A DNA stretch of 64,000 nt from Parabacteroides faecalis (GCF_022809355.1 NZ_JAKZMM010000008.1:1-64000), one strand, 5' to 3'. Shown: positions 44,409 to 51,930, counted from the stretch's first letter. Translations and numbers: made by a program. Notes: generated from the sequence alone by a model not told the origin.

Positions 44409-44975
44409 TTACCTTACTTTATAATGTGTGCGTGCGAGGAACATACCGCCAATAACACATGCCCCGAGCCTTTCGAGTTGGTTGGCATACTTGGCATAGC
44501 TGAGACCCTTGGTTATCACATCGTCAAAGACCAACACCATTTTGTTGTCGAAGAACGGCTCATCAAACTCAACGACATTCGCCTTGCGGACTTCATCCTC
44601 GTTCTTGCGGTTATCGTGGATGGTCTTACGCTCTCCGCATACCCTCACGTGCTCGTAGCCGTTTTCCGCTCCTGTCAATTCACACACCCTGTGGCAGAAA
44701 GCCTTGTAGCGGAGTTCGTTGCTCTCGCTTGTGGATGCTGGAACGGGGGCGAAGACGATGTTCACGCAACCCTTGCCGTAGAGTGTCAGCATATTCTCTG
44801 CGGTGCGCTGCGCCACTTCCTCGTAGGCTCTTCCGTCCTTGAAGTCAAACACTAATTGTCTGTCGGCAATCTCCTTCTCACCCACATTGCGGATGCGTGC
44901 GGGATAGTATTTGCAGAACCAAGTCTGAGGCTTGTCTAACTGCTTTTGGATTTGATAGTCATTCTTGTGTGCCAT
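44409..44975 (-). CDS. ComF-like phosphoribosyltransferase
   Basis: With the ATG at 44975 the protein has 188 residues. The PRPP-binding motif is LVFDDVITKGLSY, and APVPASTSESNELRYKAFC with FCHRVCELTG resembles ComF proteins. The extra 62 codons upstream fall in a region of conserved non-coding structure and look non-protein, so the shorter form is chosen. It is paired with the SLOG gene and preceded by conserved hairpin module B. Confidence 0.8.
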   Translation of the reverse strand: MAHKNDYQIQKQLDKPQTWFCKYYPARIRNVGEKEIADRQLVFDFKDGRAYEEVAQRTAENMLTLYGKGCVNIVFAPVPASTSESNELRYKAFCHRVCELTGAENGYEHVRVCGERKTIHDNRKNEDEVRKANVVEFDEPFFDNKMVLVFDDVITKGLSYAKYANQLERLGACVIGGMFLARTHYKVR

Positions 44976-44990
44976 TGCTCTTATGTTTTT

Positions 44991-45169
44991 TCTTCCCTTA
45001 TTTCGGAGGCTTTTCCTGCCTGCCCAAGGGATATTTTTTGCTTTCCAAGAGTGATGGCGATCAAAAAGCCAAATCGGGAGCGAAAAATACGCTCTGCACG
45101 CAGAGGAAGATTTTTCGGTCAAATGCAATGGACGATTTGGTGTTTGAACAATCGCCAGCATTACCTTTG
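44991..45169. ncRNA. Repeated non-coding module, locus B
   Basis: Hairpin TCCCTT/AAGGGA (44994-44999 and 45026-45031) encloses AGGC/GCCT (45007-45010 and 45018-45021). Next is AATAC (45086) with hairpin CTCTGC-ac-GCAGAG (45092-45105), then GAAGAT. A rightward TACCTTTG lies at 45162-45169, with TTTG at 45136 or 45143. The conserved end motif GTGGGGCGAAGC appears at 45243-45254. The module starts 16 bp before the leftward phosphoribosyltransferase ATG. Confidence 0.5.
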
Positions 45170-45395
45170 CAAAACAATATCCGCAGCGGCAAGGCAGGCG
45201 AAAAGAAATCTGTTATGTAAAAGAGGAAACGGGCGGGATGGCGTGGGGCGAAGCTGTATATGGGGAAGGACGATAGTTGATATGAGGGAAAAAGAGAAAA
45301 TCTTGTAATAGGGAACGACATTGCCTTTTATCAGCATGGAGACAGTCCTACAAGCAGAGAAAACTATTGCCCTAAAAATGAGTTGGATAGTATTT
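45170..45395. other. Non-coding stretch with possible RNA downstream of module B
   Basis: No gene-like frame is visible. It follows the rightward TACCTTTG box and ends its conserved part with GTGGGGCGAAGC (45243-45254), which is also at the end of units in the 48.7-49.8 kb array. The rest shows nothing else recognisable before the partition repeats. Confidence 0.35.
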
Positions 45396-45411
45396 TCTAA
45401 AAGTAGTATCG

Positions 45412-45464
45412 ACTACGAATAGTATAATAGTCGAATAGTTTTTACTACCATACTACGGATAGTA
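45412..45464. repeat. Phased ACTA-N5-TAGT repeats, group 2
   Basis: ACTACGAATAGTA at 45412 and ACTACGGATAGTA at 45452 are full copies; half copies lie at 45428 and 45444. All start points differ by multiples of 8 bp. The group lies just beyond the 3' end of the ribbon-helix-helix gene. Confidence 0.65.
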
Positions 45465-45526
45465 AAGTCTGTTTATAGAAGAGATAGCGGTATCATCGTC
45501 TGTTCGGCGATGATACCGCGCGGCAC

Positions 45527-45805
45527 TCATGTGTCATGCCGCTTTAGGTATTCTGTCATTGCCTCATTGACAATATCACGCAAGGACATCCCTTTCTTGA
45601 TGGCGAGGTACTTCATCCTCGTGTGGATGCTCTTGTTGATAAGGAAATTGCAATGCACCGGCACTTCGGTAGTCTCAGAAACAGACACAGGTGGTGCTGG
45701 TGTAGTTTCTGTGACTATCTGCTCCTTACTCGGCTTCTTTGTGGAAGAAAGGAGTCCGTTGAGACCGCCTTTCATTCCCTCTTTCAACATACTGCTCTTG
45801 CTCAT
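45527..45805 (-). CDS. Ribbon-helix-helix DNA-binding protein, probable partition partner of ParA
   Basis: This 92-residue protein has a disordered N-terminal part (SSTKKPSKEQIVTETTPAPP) and a C-terminal ribbon-helix-helix (VPVHCNFLINKSIHTRMKYL, AIKKGMSLRDIVNEAMTEYL). It has the size and layout of ParG/Omega-type centromere-binding proteins, which use a flexible N terminus to stimulate ParA. It lies 7 bp after parA and is bordered by phased repeats that would suit it as a binding site. The partition role is inference from this arrangement. Confidence 0.75.
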   Translation of the reverse strand: MSKSSMLKEGMKGGLNGLLSSTKKPSKEQIVTETTPAPPVSVSETTEVPVHCNFLINKSIHTRMKYLAIKKGMSLRDIVNEAMTEYLKRHDT

Positions 45806-45812
45806 GGCTATG

Positions 45813-46568
45813 CTATTTTAAGTTTAACACTTCTTTTGCCAAAGACATATAATCACTGGCACCATTGGATTTGGGATTATACTCAAAGATAGTCTTGCCG
45901 TTGATGGGTGCTTCTGCCAAAGCCACATTATCACGGATGACGGTCTTGAAAACCTTCTCGTGAAAACTGTCATTGACGATTTCCCTCACGCTTCGGTTCA
46001 ACGTCTTGCGGCGATCGAACTGGGTGATGACGATGCCGCCCACTTTAAGGTTGGAGTTGAGCCGCTCCTGAACGATGCGGATGATGTCCATCAACTTTGC
46101 CATACCTCTCATGGCAAGGTATTGCGCTTGAACAGGGATGATGATGTAGTCGGCTGCGGTGAGGGCATTCAAGGTCAGCAAGCCCAATGACGGTGGACAG
46201 TCGATGATGATGTAGTCGAAATGCTCTTTGGCGATGGCTTTGGTGATAAGTCCCTTCAAGATAAGCTCCCGTCCCGGCTCGCTGATAAGCTCTAACTCAG
46301 CCGCAGACAGGTCAAGGCATGAGGGTGAGACGGTGATGCCGTTGTGCAACTTGACCAACGGCAAGGTGTACTGTCCACACATTGCGCCATAGACTGTCTG
46401 TTCTTCCTCGATGGACAATCCCAAGGCTTCCGTGAGGTTGGCTTGTCCATCCATGTCAATAGCCAAGACGTTCTTCTTACTCAGTTGCAGAGCTGCCGCA
46501 AGGCTTACTGCGGTCGTACTTTTCCCTACACCACCCTTGTGATTTAATACTGCAATTATCTGTGTCAT
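45813..46568 (-). CDS. parA: ParA-family partition ATPase
   Basis: This 251-residue protein has the deviant Walker A NHKGGVGKSTT at residues 9-19, AIDMDGQANLTEALG (switch I) and YIIIDCPPSLGLLTLNAL (Walker B). It lacks the N-terminal helix-turn-helix of plasmid ParA type Ia, as in short ParA proteins that work with ribbon-helix-helix partners. Together with the next gene and the flanking repeats it forms a partition locus, so the element may be kept as a plasmid-like form. It could also be a maintenance gene of an integrated element. Confidence 0.92.
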   Translation of the reverse strand: MTQIIAVLNHKGGVGKSTTAVSLAAALQLSKKNVLAIDMDGQANLTEALGLSIEEEQTVYGAMCGQYTLPLVKLHNGITVSPSCLDLSAAELELISEPGRELILKGLITKAIAKEHFDYIIIDCPPSLGLLTLNALTAADYIIIPVQAQYLAMRGMAKLMDIIRIVQERLNSNLKVGGIVITQFDRRKTLNRSVREIVNDSFHEKVFKTVIRDNVALAEAPINGKTIFEYNPKSNGASDYMSLAKEVLNLK

Positions 46569-46576
46569 AACATGAT

Positions 46577-46661
46577 ACTACTATTAGTGAATACTACTTT
46601 ACTATTCTACTACTGATAGTACATACTAACCATAGTAAAAGCGGATTTACTACGATTAGTA
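46577..46661. repeat. Phased ACTA-N4/5-TAGT repeats, group 3, upstream of parA
   Basis: Four copies: ACTACTATTAGT (46577), ACTACTGATAGTA (46609), ACTAACCATAGTA (46625) and ACTACGATTAGTA (46649). Spacings are 32, 16 and 24 bp, all multiples of 8. They fill the gap between parA and the SSB gene and could act as centromere and operator. Confidence 0.7.
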
Positions 46662-46687
46662 CGTACTACTCTCAGTTGATACTACCC

Positions 46688-47113
46688 TCAGAAGGGAAGG
46701 TCTTCGCTCTTGTCCTGCGGTGCATCGGCTGGCGGTACGGGAGCCTCGCCCTCTGCCTTGGCTGCCTTGCGTGCCTTTGTTGCAGGTGTGTCGGTTGCAT
46801 CCTTCTTCCCTGCATTGACAAAGGCGATGGAGTCAGCTATGATGCTATGCTGTATGTGGTTCTCTCCGTTGCGGTCTGTCCAAATGGAAGAAGTCAGTGT
46901 GCCTTCCACAAGCACCATACGACCCTTGGTGAGGTATTCAGCCAAACGGATATGGTTCTCCTTGCTGCTCTTCACCCTTACCCAAGTGGTGATTTGCTTG
47001 CCCTTACTGTAGTCGTCCACTGCGATGTCAACAGCCATGAATGTTCCGTGTGTACCTGTGATGACGCGGCAATCCTTTGCTCCGATGCGTCCGATAGTGT
47101 GAGTGTAAATCAT
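46688..47113 (-). CDS. ssb: Single-stranded DNA-binding protein (acidic-tail SSB)
   Basis: This 141-residue SSB has an OB-fold (IGRIGAKDCRVITGTHGTFM, TTWVRVKSSKENHIRLAEYL, GRMVLVEGTLTSSIWTDRNG). A disordered Ala/Pro/Lys-rich linker leads to the acidic tip SEDLPF that recruits repair and replication proteins. SSBs are typical of the leading region of conjugative elements, where they coat incoming DNA. It follows a small excisionase-like gene and precedes parA in the leftward block. Confidence 0.92.
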   Translation of the reverse strand: MIYTHTIGRIGAKDCRVITGTHGTFMAVDIAVDDYSKGKQITTWVRVKSSKENHIRLAEYLTKGRMVLVEGTLTSSIWTDRNGENHIQHSIIADSIAFVNAGKKDATDTPATKARKAAKAEGEAPVPPADAPQDKSEDLPF

Positions 47114-47130
47114 AATGTGAAAATGTTATA

Positions 47131-47167
47131 GTGGCAAGTTGGTTAGACTTGCCGTTACCTTGTTATT
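47131..47167. repeat. 37-bp direct repeat, copy 1
   Basis: It differs at one base from 47536-47572. It contains the hairpin GGCAAG-n9-CTTGCC. The two copies flank the gene at 47167, separating it from its neighbours on each side. Confidence 0.7.
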
Positions 47168-47523
47168 TAAATGACTTTTCTTGTTGATTGAACATAAGCT
47201 ATTGCTTCATTCATAATTTCTGCTCGTGACCTACTCTTGTTATCTTGCATCCACTCATCAATTTCAGATTTGAGGAACATGATACGTTTCCCCTTCTTAT
47301 GGAATGGTATTTGTTTATTGCTTGTCCAACAATAGATTGTGTGTTCAACTGGATGGGTAGGGAGATACTCACTCAATTCGGAAACACTAAGCCATTCCAA
47401 TCCCTTATCGGGCTGAATTTGAGTCATTAGTGTGGAAAACTTTTCTTCTAAAATCTCCAGCTTGTTTATTACTAATGACAATGCTGATGGCAAGTCATTA
47501 AAACTCAATATTTGCTTTTCCAT
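47167..47523 (-). CDS. Excisionase-like helix-turn-helix protein
   Basis: This 118-residue protein has a helical N-terminal part (LSLVINKLEILEEKFSTLMT). A MerR/excisionase-type winged helix follows (LEWLSVSELSEYLPTHPVEH, TIYCWTSNKQIPFHKKGKRI, MFLKSEIDEWM), the Pfam HTH_17 pattern. Such proteins control excision or gene expression of mobile elements. The gene is bracketed by nearly identical 37-bp repeats, as if it had been inserted or duplicated as a unit. No integrase is seen nearby. Confidence 0.8.
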   Translation of the reverse strand: MEKQILSFNDLPSALSLVINKLEILEEKFSTLMTQIQPDKGLEWLSVSELSEYLPTHPVEHTIYCWTSNKQIPFHKKGKRIMFLKSEIDEWMQDNKSRSRAEIMNEAIAYVQSTRKVI

Positions 47524-47535
47524 ATCAATATATGT

Positions 47536-47572
47536 GTGGCAAGTTGGTTAGGCTTGCCGTTACCTTGTTATT
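47536..47572. repeat. 37-bp direct repeat, copy 2
   Basis: Second copy, 405 bp from the first, with one G/A difference that lies in the hairpin loop and leaves the stem intact. Confidence 0.7.
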
Positions 47573-47822
47573 AATATCCTTTCTTCGTCTGCCTTGTATT
47601 GGCGACAAAAGACTTGTTGCTGCCTGTGAGACTGATAGAGCCGCAATTAACAAACTCTCCGTCGGAATAGACTCTGTACTTCTGTCCGCTTACCTCATGC
47701 TTCTGTTTGATGCGCTCTCGCATCCACTTCTTGGCTGCGGTCAATGAGCAAAAGGTCTCGCTCTCCTTGGTCGTCTCGTCATATACGATGCACTGGGTCA
47801 TACATGCTCCTACTTCATCCAT
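47571..47822 (-). CDS. Small hypothetical protein
   Basis: An 83-residue protein with TAAKKWMRERIKQKHEVSGQ and a Lys/Arg-rich end. It overlaps the end of the upstream gene by 13 bp, so the two form an operon. No family recognised. Confidence 0.5.
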   Translation of the reverse strand: MDEVGACMTQCIVYDETTKESETFCSLTAAKKWMRERIKQKHEVSGQKYRVYSDGEFVNCGSISLTGSNKSFVANTRQTKKGY

Positions 47823-48364
47823 GCACCTATACTCGACGTGACATAGTCCAACTGACCGCCAAATATGTCGCTTGGCTCTATGTCGTATTGTCCATCCCTC
47901 ACTTCCTTGTCCTCTCCAAGAAGCGACAAGTTTCCGTCGGCATCCAAACGTGCTGCGTCTATGACGATGTCACGAGGCTCGTCAAAGAGATAACCTGCCA
48001 CGATGGGCTGCTCTCCCTCGAAATGCACCTCAAAGCCTCCGTCCACCTCCGTGCCGTACTTGCGAAGAGCCGCTTTCAGCTCGTCCTGCTCCCGGTGCTG
48101 CAATGCCTGGAGTTGTCCGTGGATAGTGAGGTCTTGCAGTTCTGCCTCTCGTTTGGTGTGGGTTGCCTCGCCGGTCTTGCAGTCGATGTCATACTTGTGG
48201 TAAACCACTGGGATATGGTCTGCCGATGTGACAAGCCATGTGATGTTGTTCACTGAGAAGCCCTGTCTGGTGAGGAACTCCTCGATGTCTGAGCCGAGAA
48301 GGTGGTCGGCTACGTCAAGATACTCGATGCGTGCGTCAGCATCATGCAGGATGATAATCTTCAT
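47810..48364 (-). CDS. Hypothetical protein
   Basis: With the ATG at 48364 it has 184 residues: a beta-rich start (KIIILHDADARIEYLDVADH) and a charged middle (GQLQALQHREQDELKAALRK). It ends LDYVTSSIGAWMK. I do not recognise the family. A start at 48406 would add 14 poorly coding residues. The conserved hairpin of module C is upstream, about 130 bp away. Confidence 0.5.
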   Translation of the reverse strand: MKIIILHDADARIEYLDVADHLLGSDIEEFLTRQGFSVNNITWLVTSADHIPVVYHKYDIDCKTGEATHTKREAELQDLTIHGQLQALQHREQDELKAALRKYGTEVDGGFEVHFEGEQPIVAGYLFDEPRDIVIDAARLDADGNLSLLGEDKEVRDGQYDIEPSDIFGGQLDYVTSSIGAWMK

Positions 48365-48490
48365 TGCCTTTCTATTTTTAGTGATACAAATAAGTTTGTC
48401 GCCCATGTCGCTGGACTTGTTTAACTACGTTGAAGAAACTTACGCTCAGCATAGTGAATAAATTCCCTCTGCGTTCGCTTAACCGTTTCT

Positions 48491-48676
48491 TTCTCTTCCC
48501 TCCTTTCGAGACCTTTCAGCCTGTGGAGGGATATTTTCTGCTCCCACAAGCCGCAAGAAAAGACATAAAGACAAATTATGTGTGAAGAATACTCTTTTCC
48601 GAGGAAAAGGAAGATTGTTCACAGTCACAAGACCTCAAGCAGAATTTGACGATTGTCTCAGACGCGGCTAACTTTG
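48491..48676. ncRNA. Repeated non-coding module, locus C
   Basis: Hairpin TCCCTCC/GGAGGGA (48497-48503 and 48525-48531) has an inner stem that on the minus strand closes a GAAA loop. Next is AATAC (48588) with hairpin CTTTTCC-ga-GGAAAAG (48594-48609), then GAAGAT. A textbook rightward promoter follows: TTTG (48645-48648), 20-bp spacer, TAACTTTG (48669-48676). It directly precedes the structured array. Confidence 0.55.
48645..48676 (+). promoter_or_regulatory. Rightward promoter leading into the structured array
   Basis: TTTG-N20-TAACTTTG is an excellent Bacteroides promoter, yet no protein gene follows on this strand for 4 kb. The product is therefore probably RNA. Confidence 0.6.
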
Positions 48677-48779
48677 CAGGAAATATGCCTACCACTGCGC
48701 TGATTGGAAGAAGATTATTGATATTGGCTGCAAGAGGAATGATGTGTTATATATAAAGAGGTAAGAAGAAAGATTGAAA

Positions 48780-49024
48780 CAGTAAGGGTGGGCAGTGAAG
48801 TGTTTGCAGGTCTGCTGTACCGACATAAAGCGAGTGTGTTGGCTGACCGGGATGCAAGTCATCAAAGCTTCAGCCTTGATAGCTTGTAGCACGGACAGAC
48901 AATTCTCTCGCGTCGGTACTTCGGCATACTGTCAGCTTTGGCTAATAGCAACGTGTTGCCATCAGCCAAGGATGTCTGTATGACGACAGACCATGTAACG
49001 CTTCGCAAAGGCGTGGGGCAAAGC
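48780..49024 (+). ncRNA. Structured unit U1 of a non-coding array
   Basis: Long-range stem GTACCGAC/GTCGGTAC (48817-48824 with 48912-48919) encloses a hairpin ATCAA/TTGAT with a CAAG/CTTG extension. After it stands TTGGCT/AGCCAA (48938-48943 and 48964-48969) enclosing GCAAC/GTTGC (48948-48952 and 48955-48959). It ends GTGGGGCAAAGC. U3 has the same architecture with different paired bases, the expected mark of selected RNA or ssDNA structure. Confidence 0.6.
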
Positions 49025-49083
49025 AGTATAATTTAGAAGTAGATAGTAACGTATATCAGGCAAGAAGAGACAGTTGCGCAACG

Positions 49084-49208
49084 GACAAATCGGGCACTCC
49101 TGTCAGCATGACAAATGTGCCTTGTCCTTGCCGCAGGACACTGAGGCAGATTGGACGTAGCAGACATGTCTGCCACATTCAATATGCCTGAGTGGACAAG
49201 AACTGCCT
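49084..49208 (+). ncRNA. Hairpins between array units U1 and U2
   Basis: One compound hairpin pairs GGACAA with TTGTCC, GGCAC with GTGCC and TGTCA with TGACA (49084-49127). A second region pairs GAGGCAG with CTGCCTC (49143-49208) around the palindrome GCAGACATGTCTGC. No protein frame fits. Confidence 0.45.
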
Positions 49209-49254
49209 CTTGTATAGCAGAAGAGAAATTGTAAAACAGTTGATTAGTGGTAAA

Positions 49255-49440
49255 GGTGGTATGGGTGGGCAGAATGGCATTACACGGACATTGCCGAAGC
49301 CCGATAATGGGACAGCCAGACAGCAATAAAGGCAGTTATCAGAAGTGTCAGTTTCTGATAGTGACATTGTTGGCTGCCTGTCACATGGGATTCGTGCGGT
49401 GTCCGTACAGTAATGCCGTTCTGAAGGTGTGGGGCGAAGC
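49255..49440 (+). ncRNA. Structured unit U2 of the array
   Basis: It shares GTGGGCAG at its start and GTGTGGGGCGAAGC at its end (49427-49440) with the other units. Stems: GGCATTA/TAATGCC, CGGACA/TGTCCG and a hairpin TATCAGAA-n7-TTTCTGATA. The middle differs from U1 and U3, so it is a divergent or shortened member. Confidence 0.45.
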
Positions 49441-49517
49441 GATACAACGCACTTGGACGAAACCACCGCTTATAACAGAAAATATTTTGCAGTCAAAGAG
49501 AAGAAGAATAGTAAAGC

Positions 49518-49766
49518 AGGTGTGGGTGGGTAGTGAAGCTGTCGCAAGATTGACGGTCTGAATATCAAGGCGAGTGGATAGCCAGTAAAGGACACAATTA
49601 TCAGAAGCCTCGGCTTCGGCATCTTGTGGCATAGATGGCAGTCCTCTCGCGTTCAGACCTTGGCATACTGTCTTTCTTGGCTAATAGCGACTTTGTCGCC
49701 ATCAGCCGGGAATATCTGTATGCCAACCATCTTGGTGACGTTTCGCAAATGGTGAGGGACGAAGTG
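49518..49766 (+). ncRNA. Structured unit U3 of the array
   Basis: Same order as U1: stem GGTCTGAA/TTCAGACC (49555-49562 with 49652-49659), CTCTCGCGT, GGCATACTGTC, then TTGGCTAATAGC with GCGAC/GTCGC (49687-49691 and 49695-49699), TCTGTATG and TTTCGCAAA. Both stems differ from U1 by paired changes. It ends GTGAGGGACGAAGT. Confidence 0.6.
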
Positions 49767-49869
49767 GTTAGAATAAAGGAAGACGGCGTTGCCGTTATGG
49801 TTAATAAATGCACATGGTTGTTATTAGAGAAGATTATCACACGCTATAACAGCAGATTGATGTCCCTGA

Positions 49870-49900
49870 GCAAAACAAAAGCGACCCGAAGGTCGCCTTG
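49870..49900 (-). terminator. Terminator of the second SSB gene
   Basis: Stem GCGACC-cgaa-GGTCGC (49881-49896); on the minus strand it is followed by TTTTGTTTTG. It lies 20 bp past the stop of the gene at 49917. Confidence 0.75.
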
Positions 49901-49916
49901 TTATGGAGAGGAAAGG

Positions 49917-50303
49917 CTATTTCTTGCCTTTCTTGGTTGCTGGCTTGGCCGGCTCTTCCGCAGGAGTCTCCTCCTTGTCGGGACACTCGTAGAACTTGGT
50001 TGCAACCATGATGATTCTGGAGTGCTTCACGCCATCCTTGTCTGTCCACTCCTCTGGCTTGAAGAAACCCTCGACGGTGAGCAACGTGCCCTTGGTGAGC
50101 TTGTCGAATGATTCGGTGTGCTCGTTCTTGCGCCATGCCTCCATATTCATGAAAGCCGATACGCGGTTGGTTTCCTCGCCGTTCTTCTCCTGACGGCCTA
50201 CTGCCAATGAGAAGCGTGCTACGCTGGCGTTTGCGAACTGACGGATTTCTGCATCCTTACCTACGAAACCTGAAACTGTGAAGTTGTTCTCGATCTTTTT
50301 CAT
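49917..50303 (-). CDS. ssb: Single-stranded DNA-binding protein (second SSB)
   Basis: This 128-residue SSB has an OB-fold (NFTVSGFVGKDAEIRQFANA, VARFSLAVGRQEKNGEETNR, FMNMEAWRKNEHTESFDKL, GTLLTVEGFFKPEEWTDKDG). It ends in a basic Lys tail (AKPATKKGKK) instead of the acidic tip, so it may not recruit SSB partners. It is a stand-alone gene with its own terminator, lying between two non-coding blocks. Two different SSBs on one element are consistent with protection of transferred single strands. Confidence 0.92.
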   Translation of the reverse strand: MKKIENNFTVSGFVGKDAEIRQFANASVARFSLAVGRQEKNGEETNRVSAFMNMEAWRKNEHTESFDKLTKGTLLTVEGFFKPEEWTDKDGVKHSRIIMVATKFYECPDKEETPAEEPAKPATKKGKK

Positions 50304-50396
50304 TTTGAATTGAATTTAAAAGTGAAACTTAATTTTTACATGCATTCAAAAGCAGGGATGTGGCACCATGTGGGAAGCACCATGAAAATCGTTCGC

Positions 50397-50517
50397 AATA
50401 CTCTTTTTGTCGTTGGCGGTAAGGGAGAAAAAGGAAGATTACGCACTATTTTATTGGTCACAGCGATAGCGGCCACACAAGAAGGAGGAAGTCCTTCGCA
50501 GCATCACGCTACCTTTG
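50397..50517. ncRNA. Repeated non-coding module, locus D
   Basis: AATAC (50397-50401), a weaker hairpin CTTTTT/AAAAAG (50403-50408 and 50428-50433), GGAAGAT, then a rightward TACCTTTG (50510-50517). The first hairpin seen in the other loci was not found here. The gap from AATAC to the -7 box is 113 bp, longer than the 76-85 bp elsewhere. Confidence 0.4.
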
Positions 50518-51072
50518 CATGGTAAAAATAAGTGGCTTTCAAATAGCTCAATTCAGAAAAAGACGGGGCCAAACAATGGAACAAAGGTTGTAAGCAAGGA
50601 GGCAATCCGTATGCAACAGACAGGGGCACTGCTATGGCTGTATGCCTGGAGAAACGAAGCGGGAAATCCGACCTTACAGCTGTATCATCAGAAGAGTGAG
50701 GAGCATGAACACTGATGCACGATGAACGACAAGCCTAAGGGTCAGCTTAGCAATAGAGGCATCAAGCCAAAAGAGGACAGACATCAGAGGATTGGCGATA
50801 GCACTGTCATCATGCTAAGACCAAGTTCTGTGTCCGACAAGGAAGAGTCGCAAAAGACAGACGAGTAAAACCAAAAGGCGAAATGACCATTCCTATAACA
50901 AGGTACAGAGACGCTTAAAACGGCGAAGGGACTTTGGCGACGTATCGCTATACAGGTGTCGAAGCATCGCTTCTATAACAGGACTGGAGCAAGTGAGCAA
51001 ACCGCACAACTTGCTCCCAAGGTATTTCAGTTACAACAGCCATAACCTCATTGGAGGATTGTCCTAAAAGAG
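50518..51072. other. Long non-coding stretch after module D
   Basis: No convincing protein frame is present. Short hairpin-forming pieces occur (for example around GGGTCAGCTTA, a string seen again near 52370). The block TTTTGCAGTCAAAGG at about 51074 recurs near 52226, shortened (TTTTGCAGTCAAAG) near 49486, and inverted near 52430. I cannot say more about its function. Confidence 0.35.
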
Positions 51073-51132
51073 TTTTTGCAGTCAAAGGAAGAAAGAGTCT
51101 GCAAGCCACATAGCCAACAGACTCTCTCCTGA

Positions 51133-51315
51133 TTATTCACAGATGACAACATCATCCTTGTACTCCGTCACTTCCTTGCCGTTGATGAGCTGGACAATGA
51201 CCTCACAACCCAAGTCCTCGACAATCGTTCCCTCTGTCTGACCTCTTCGGGGATAAAGCAAGGTGCAGAAACACCCTACAACGCCGTCCAACTGCTCCAT
51301 GTCTATCGTTGCCAT
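51133..51315 (-). CDS. Small hypothetical protein
   Basis: A 60-residue beta-rich protein (GQTEGTIVEDLGCEVIVQLI, NGKEVTEYKDDVVICE), which may form a small barrel. It follows the 194-residue gene by 15 bp in the same direction, so they are likely an operon. No family recognised. Confidence 0.5.
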   Translation of the reverse strand: MATIDMEQLDGVVGCFCTLLYPRRGQTEGTIVEDLGCEVIVQLINGKEVTEYKDDVVICE

Positions 51316-51330
51316 ATCCGTTCCTCCTTG

Positions 51331-51915
51331 TTAGCCGAATGTGATTGGATTGATGCAGAAATTCGTGTCCTCTGCCTCATACTCGTATTCATTGATGAAG
51401 TCAATCATCTTCTGTTCGCTTCTTCCGTCCTGTGAGACACCAGTCTTCTCACACCACAACTTGATAGCATCACCAAAGGTGGAGTAAGCACCCTCACAAT
51501 CCTCAAAGAGTTCTCCGTATGCAGTGACGTAGCACTCTTCGGGGAAGAAGTCGTTCTCATCGTGCGTATAGAAGATGTCGCAACCTGGCTCAACCTCTCG
51601 CCAACTGATTGAAAGTTCATCGCCAAGTGCCTTGTTCACCTCCTCAAAGAACAAGTCGCATGAAGACCAAGCACTTTCGGTGTCAAAGGACAAGAGGGCA
51701 TAATCGTCTTCCACGTTCTCCTCATACTCTGCCCAATAGATGTGTCCTCTCACCGAGATGCCTTTCTTCTCGTAGTCAATGCCATAGTGTTCTGCCAAGA
51801 GATACAGATACACATTATTACTGTTCACCTCCAACTCTTGGAGTGTGTTCCAAAGGTCTGCCACGGCTTTGCGTGAGCCTGTCACCTTGTACTGAGTGTC
51901 GCAAATGTTAGCCAT
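51331..51915 (-). CDS. Acidic hypothetical protein
   Basis: A 194-residue protein starting MANICDTQYKVTGSRKAVAD, a ferredoxin-like beginning seen in several uncharacterised proteins, and continuing with many acidic and aromatic residues (YTHDENDFFPEECYVTAYGE). Its high acidity recalls DNA-mimic antirestriction proteins, but that is a guess. Hairpin module E lies directly upstream. Confidence 0.5.
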   Translation of the reverse strand: MANICDTQYKVTGSRKAVADLWNTLQELEVNSNNVYLYLLAEHYGIDYEKKGISVRGHIYWAEYEENVEDDYALLSFDTESAWSSCDLFFEEVNKALGDELSISWREVEPGCDIFYTHDENDFFPEECYVTAYGELFEDCEGAYSTFGDAIKLWCEKTGVSQDGRSEQKMIDFINEYEYEAEDTNFCINPITFG

Positions 51916-51930
51916 AAGATAAAATTTTTA

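Noticed and set aside
44976-45161. Upstream extension of the phosphoribosyltransferase by 62 residues
   Set aside because: This stretch is covered by the conserved hairpin module B, and its translation looks random.
48795-48983. 62-codon rightward frame inside unit U1
   Set aside because: It stops inside the conserved unit. The base-pairing changes between U1 and U3 do not follow codon positions.
49635-50111. 158-codon rightward frame starting in array unit U3
   Set aside because: Its second half is antisense to the second SSB gene. The first half falls in U3, where U1 and U3 are alike in more than one frame and in stems, as expected of structure rather than protein.
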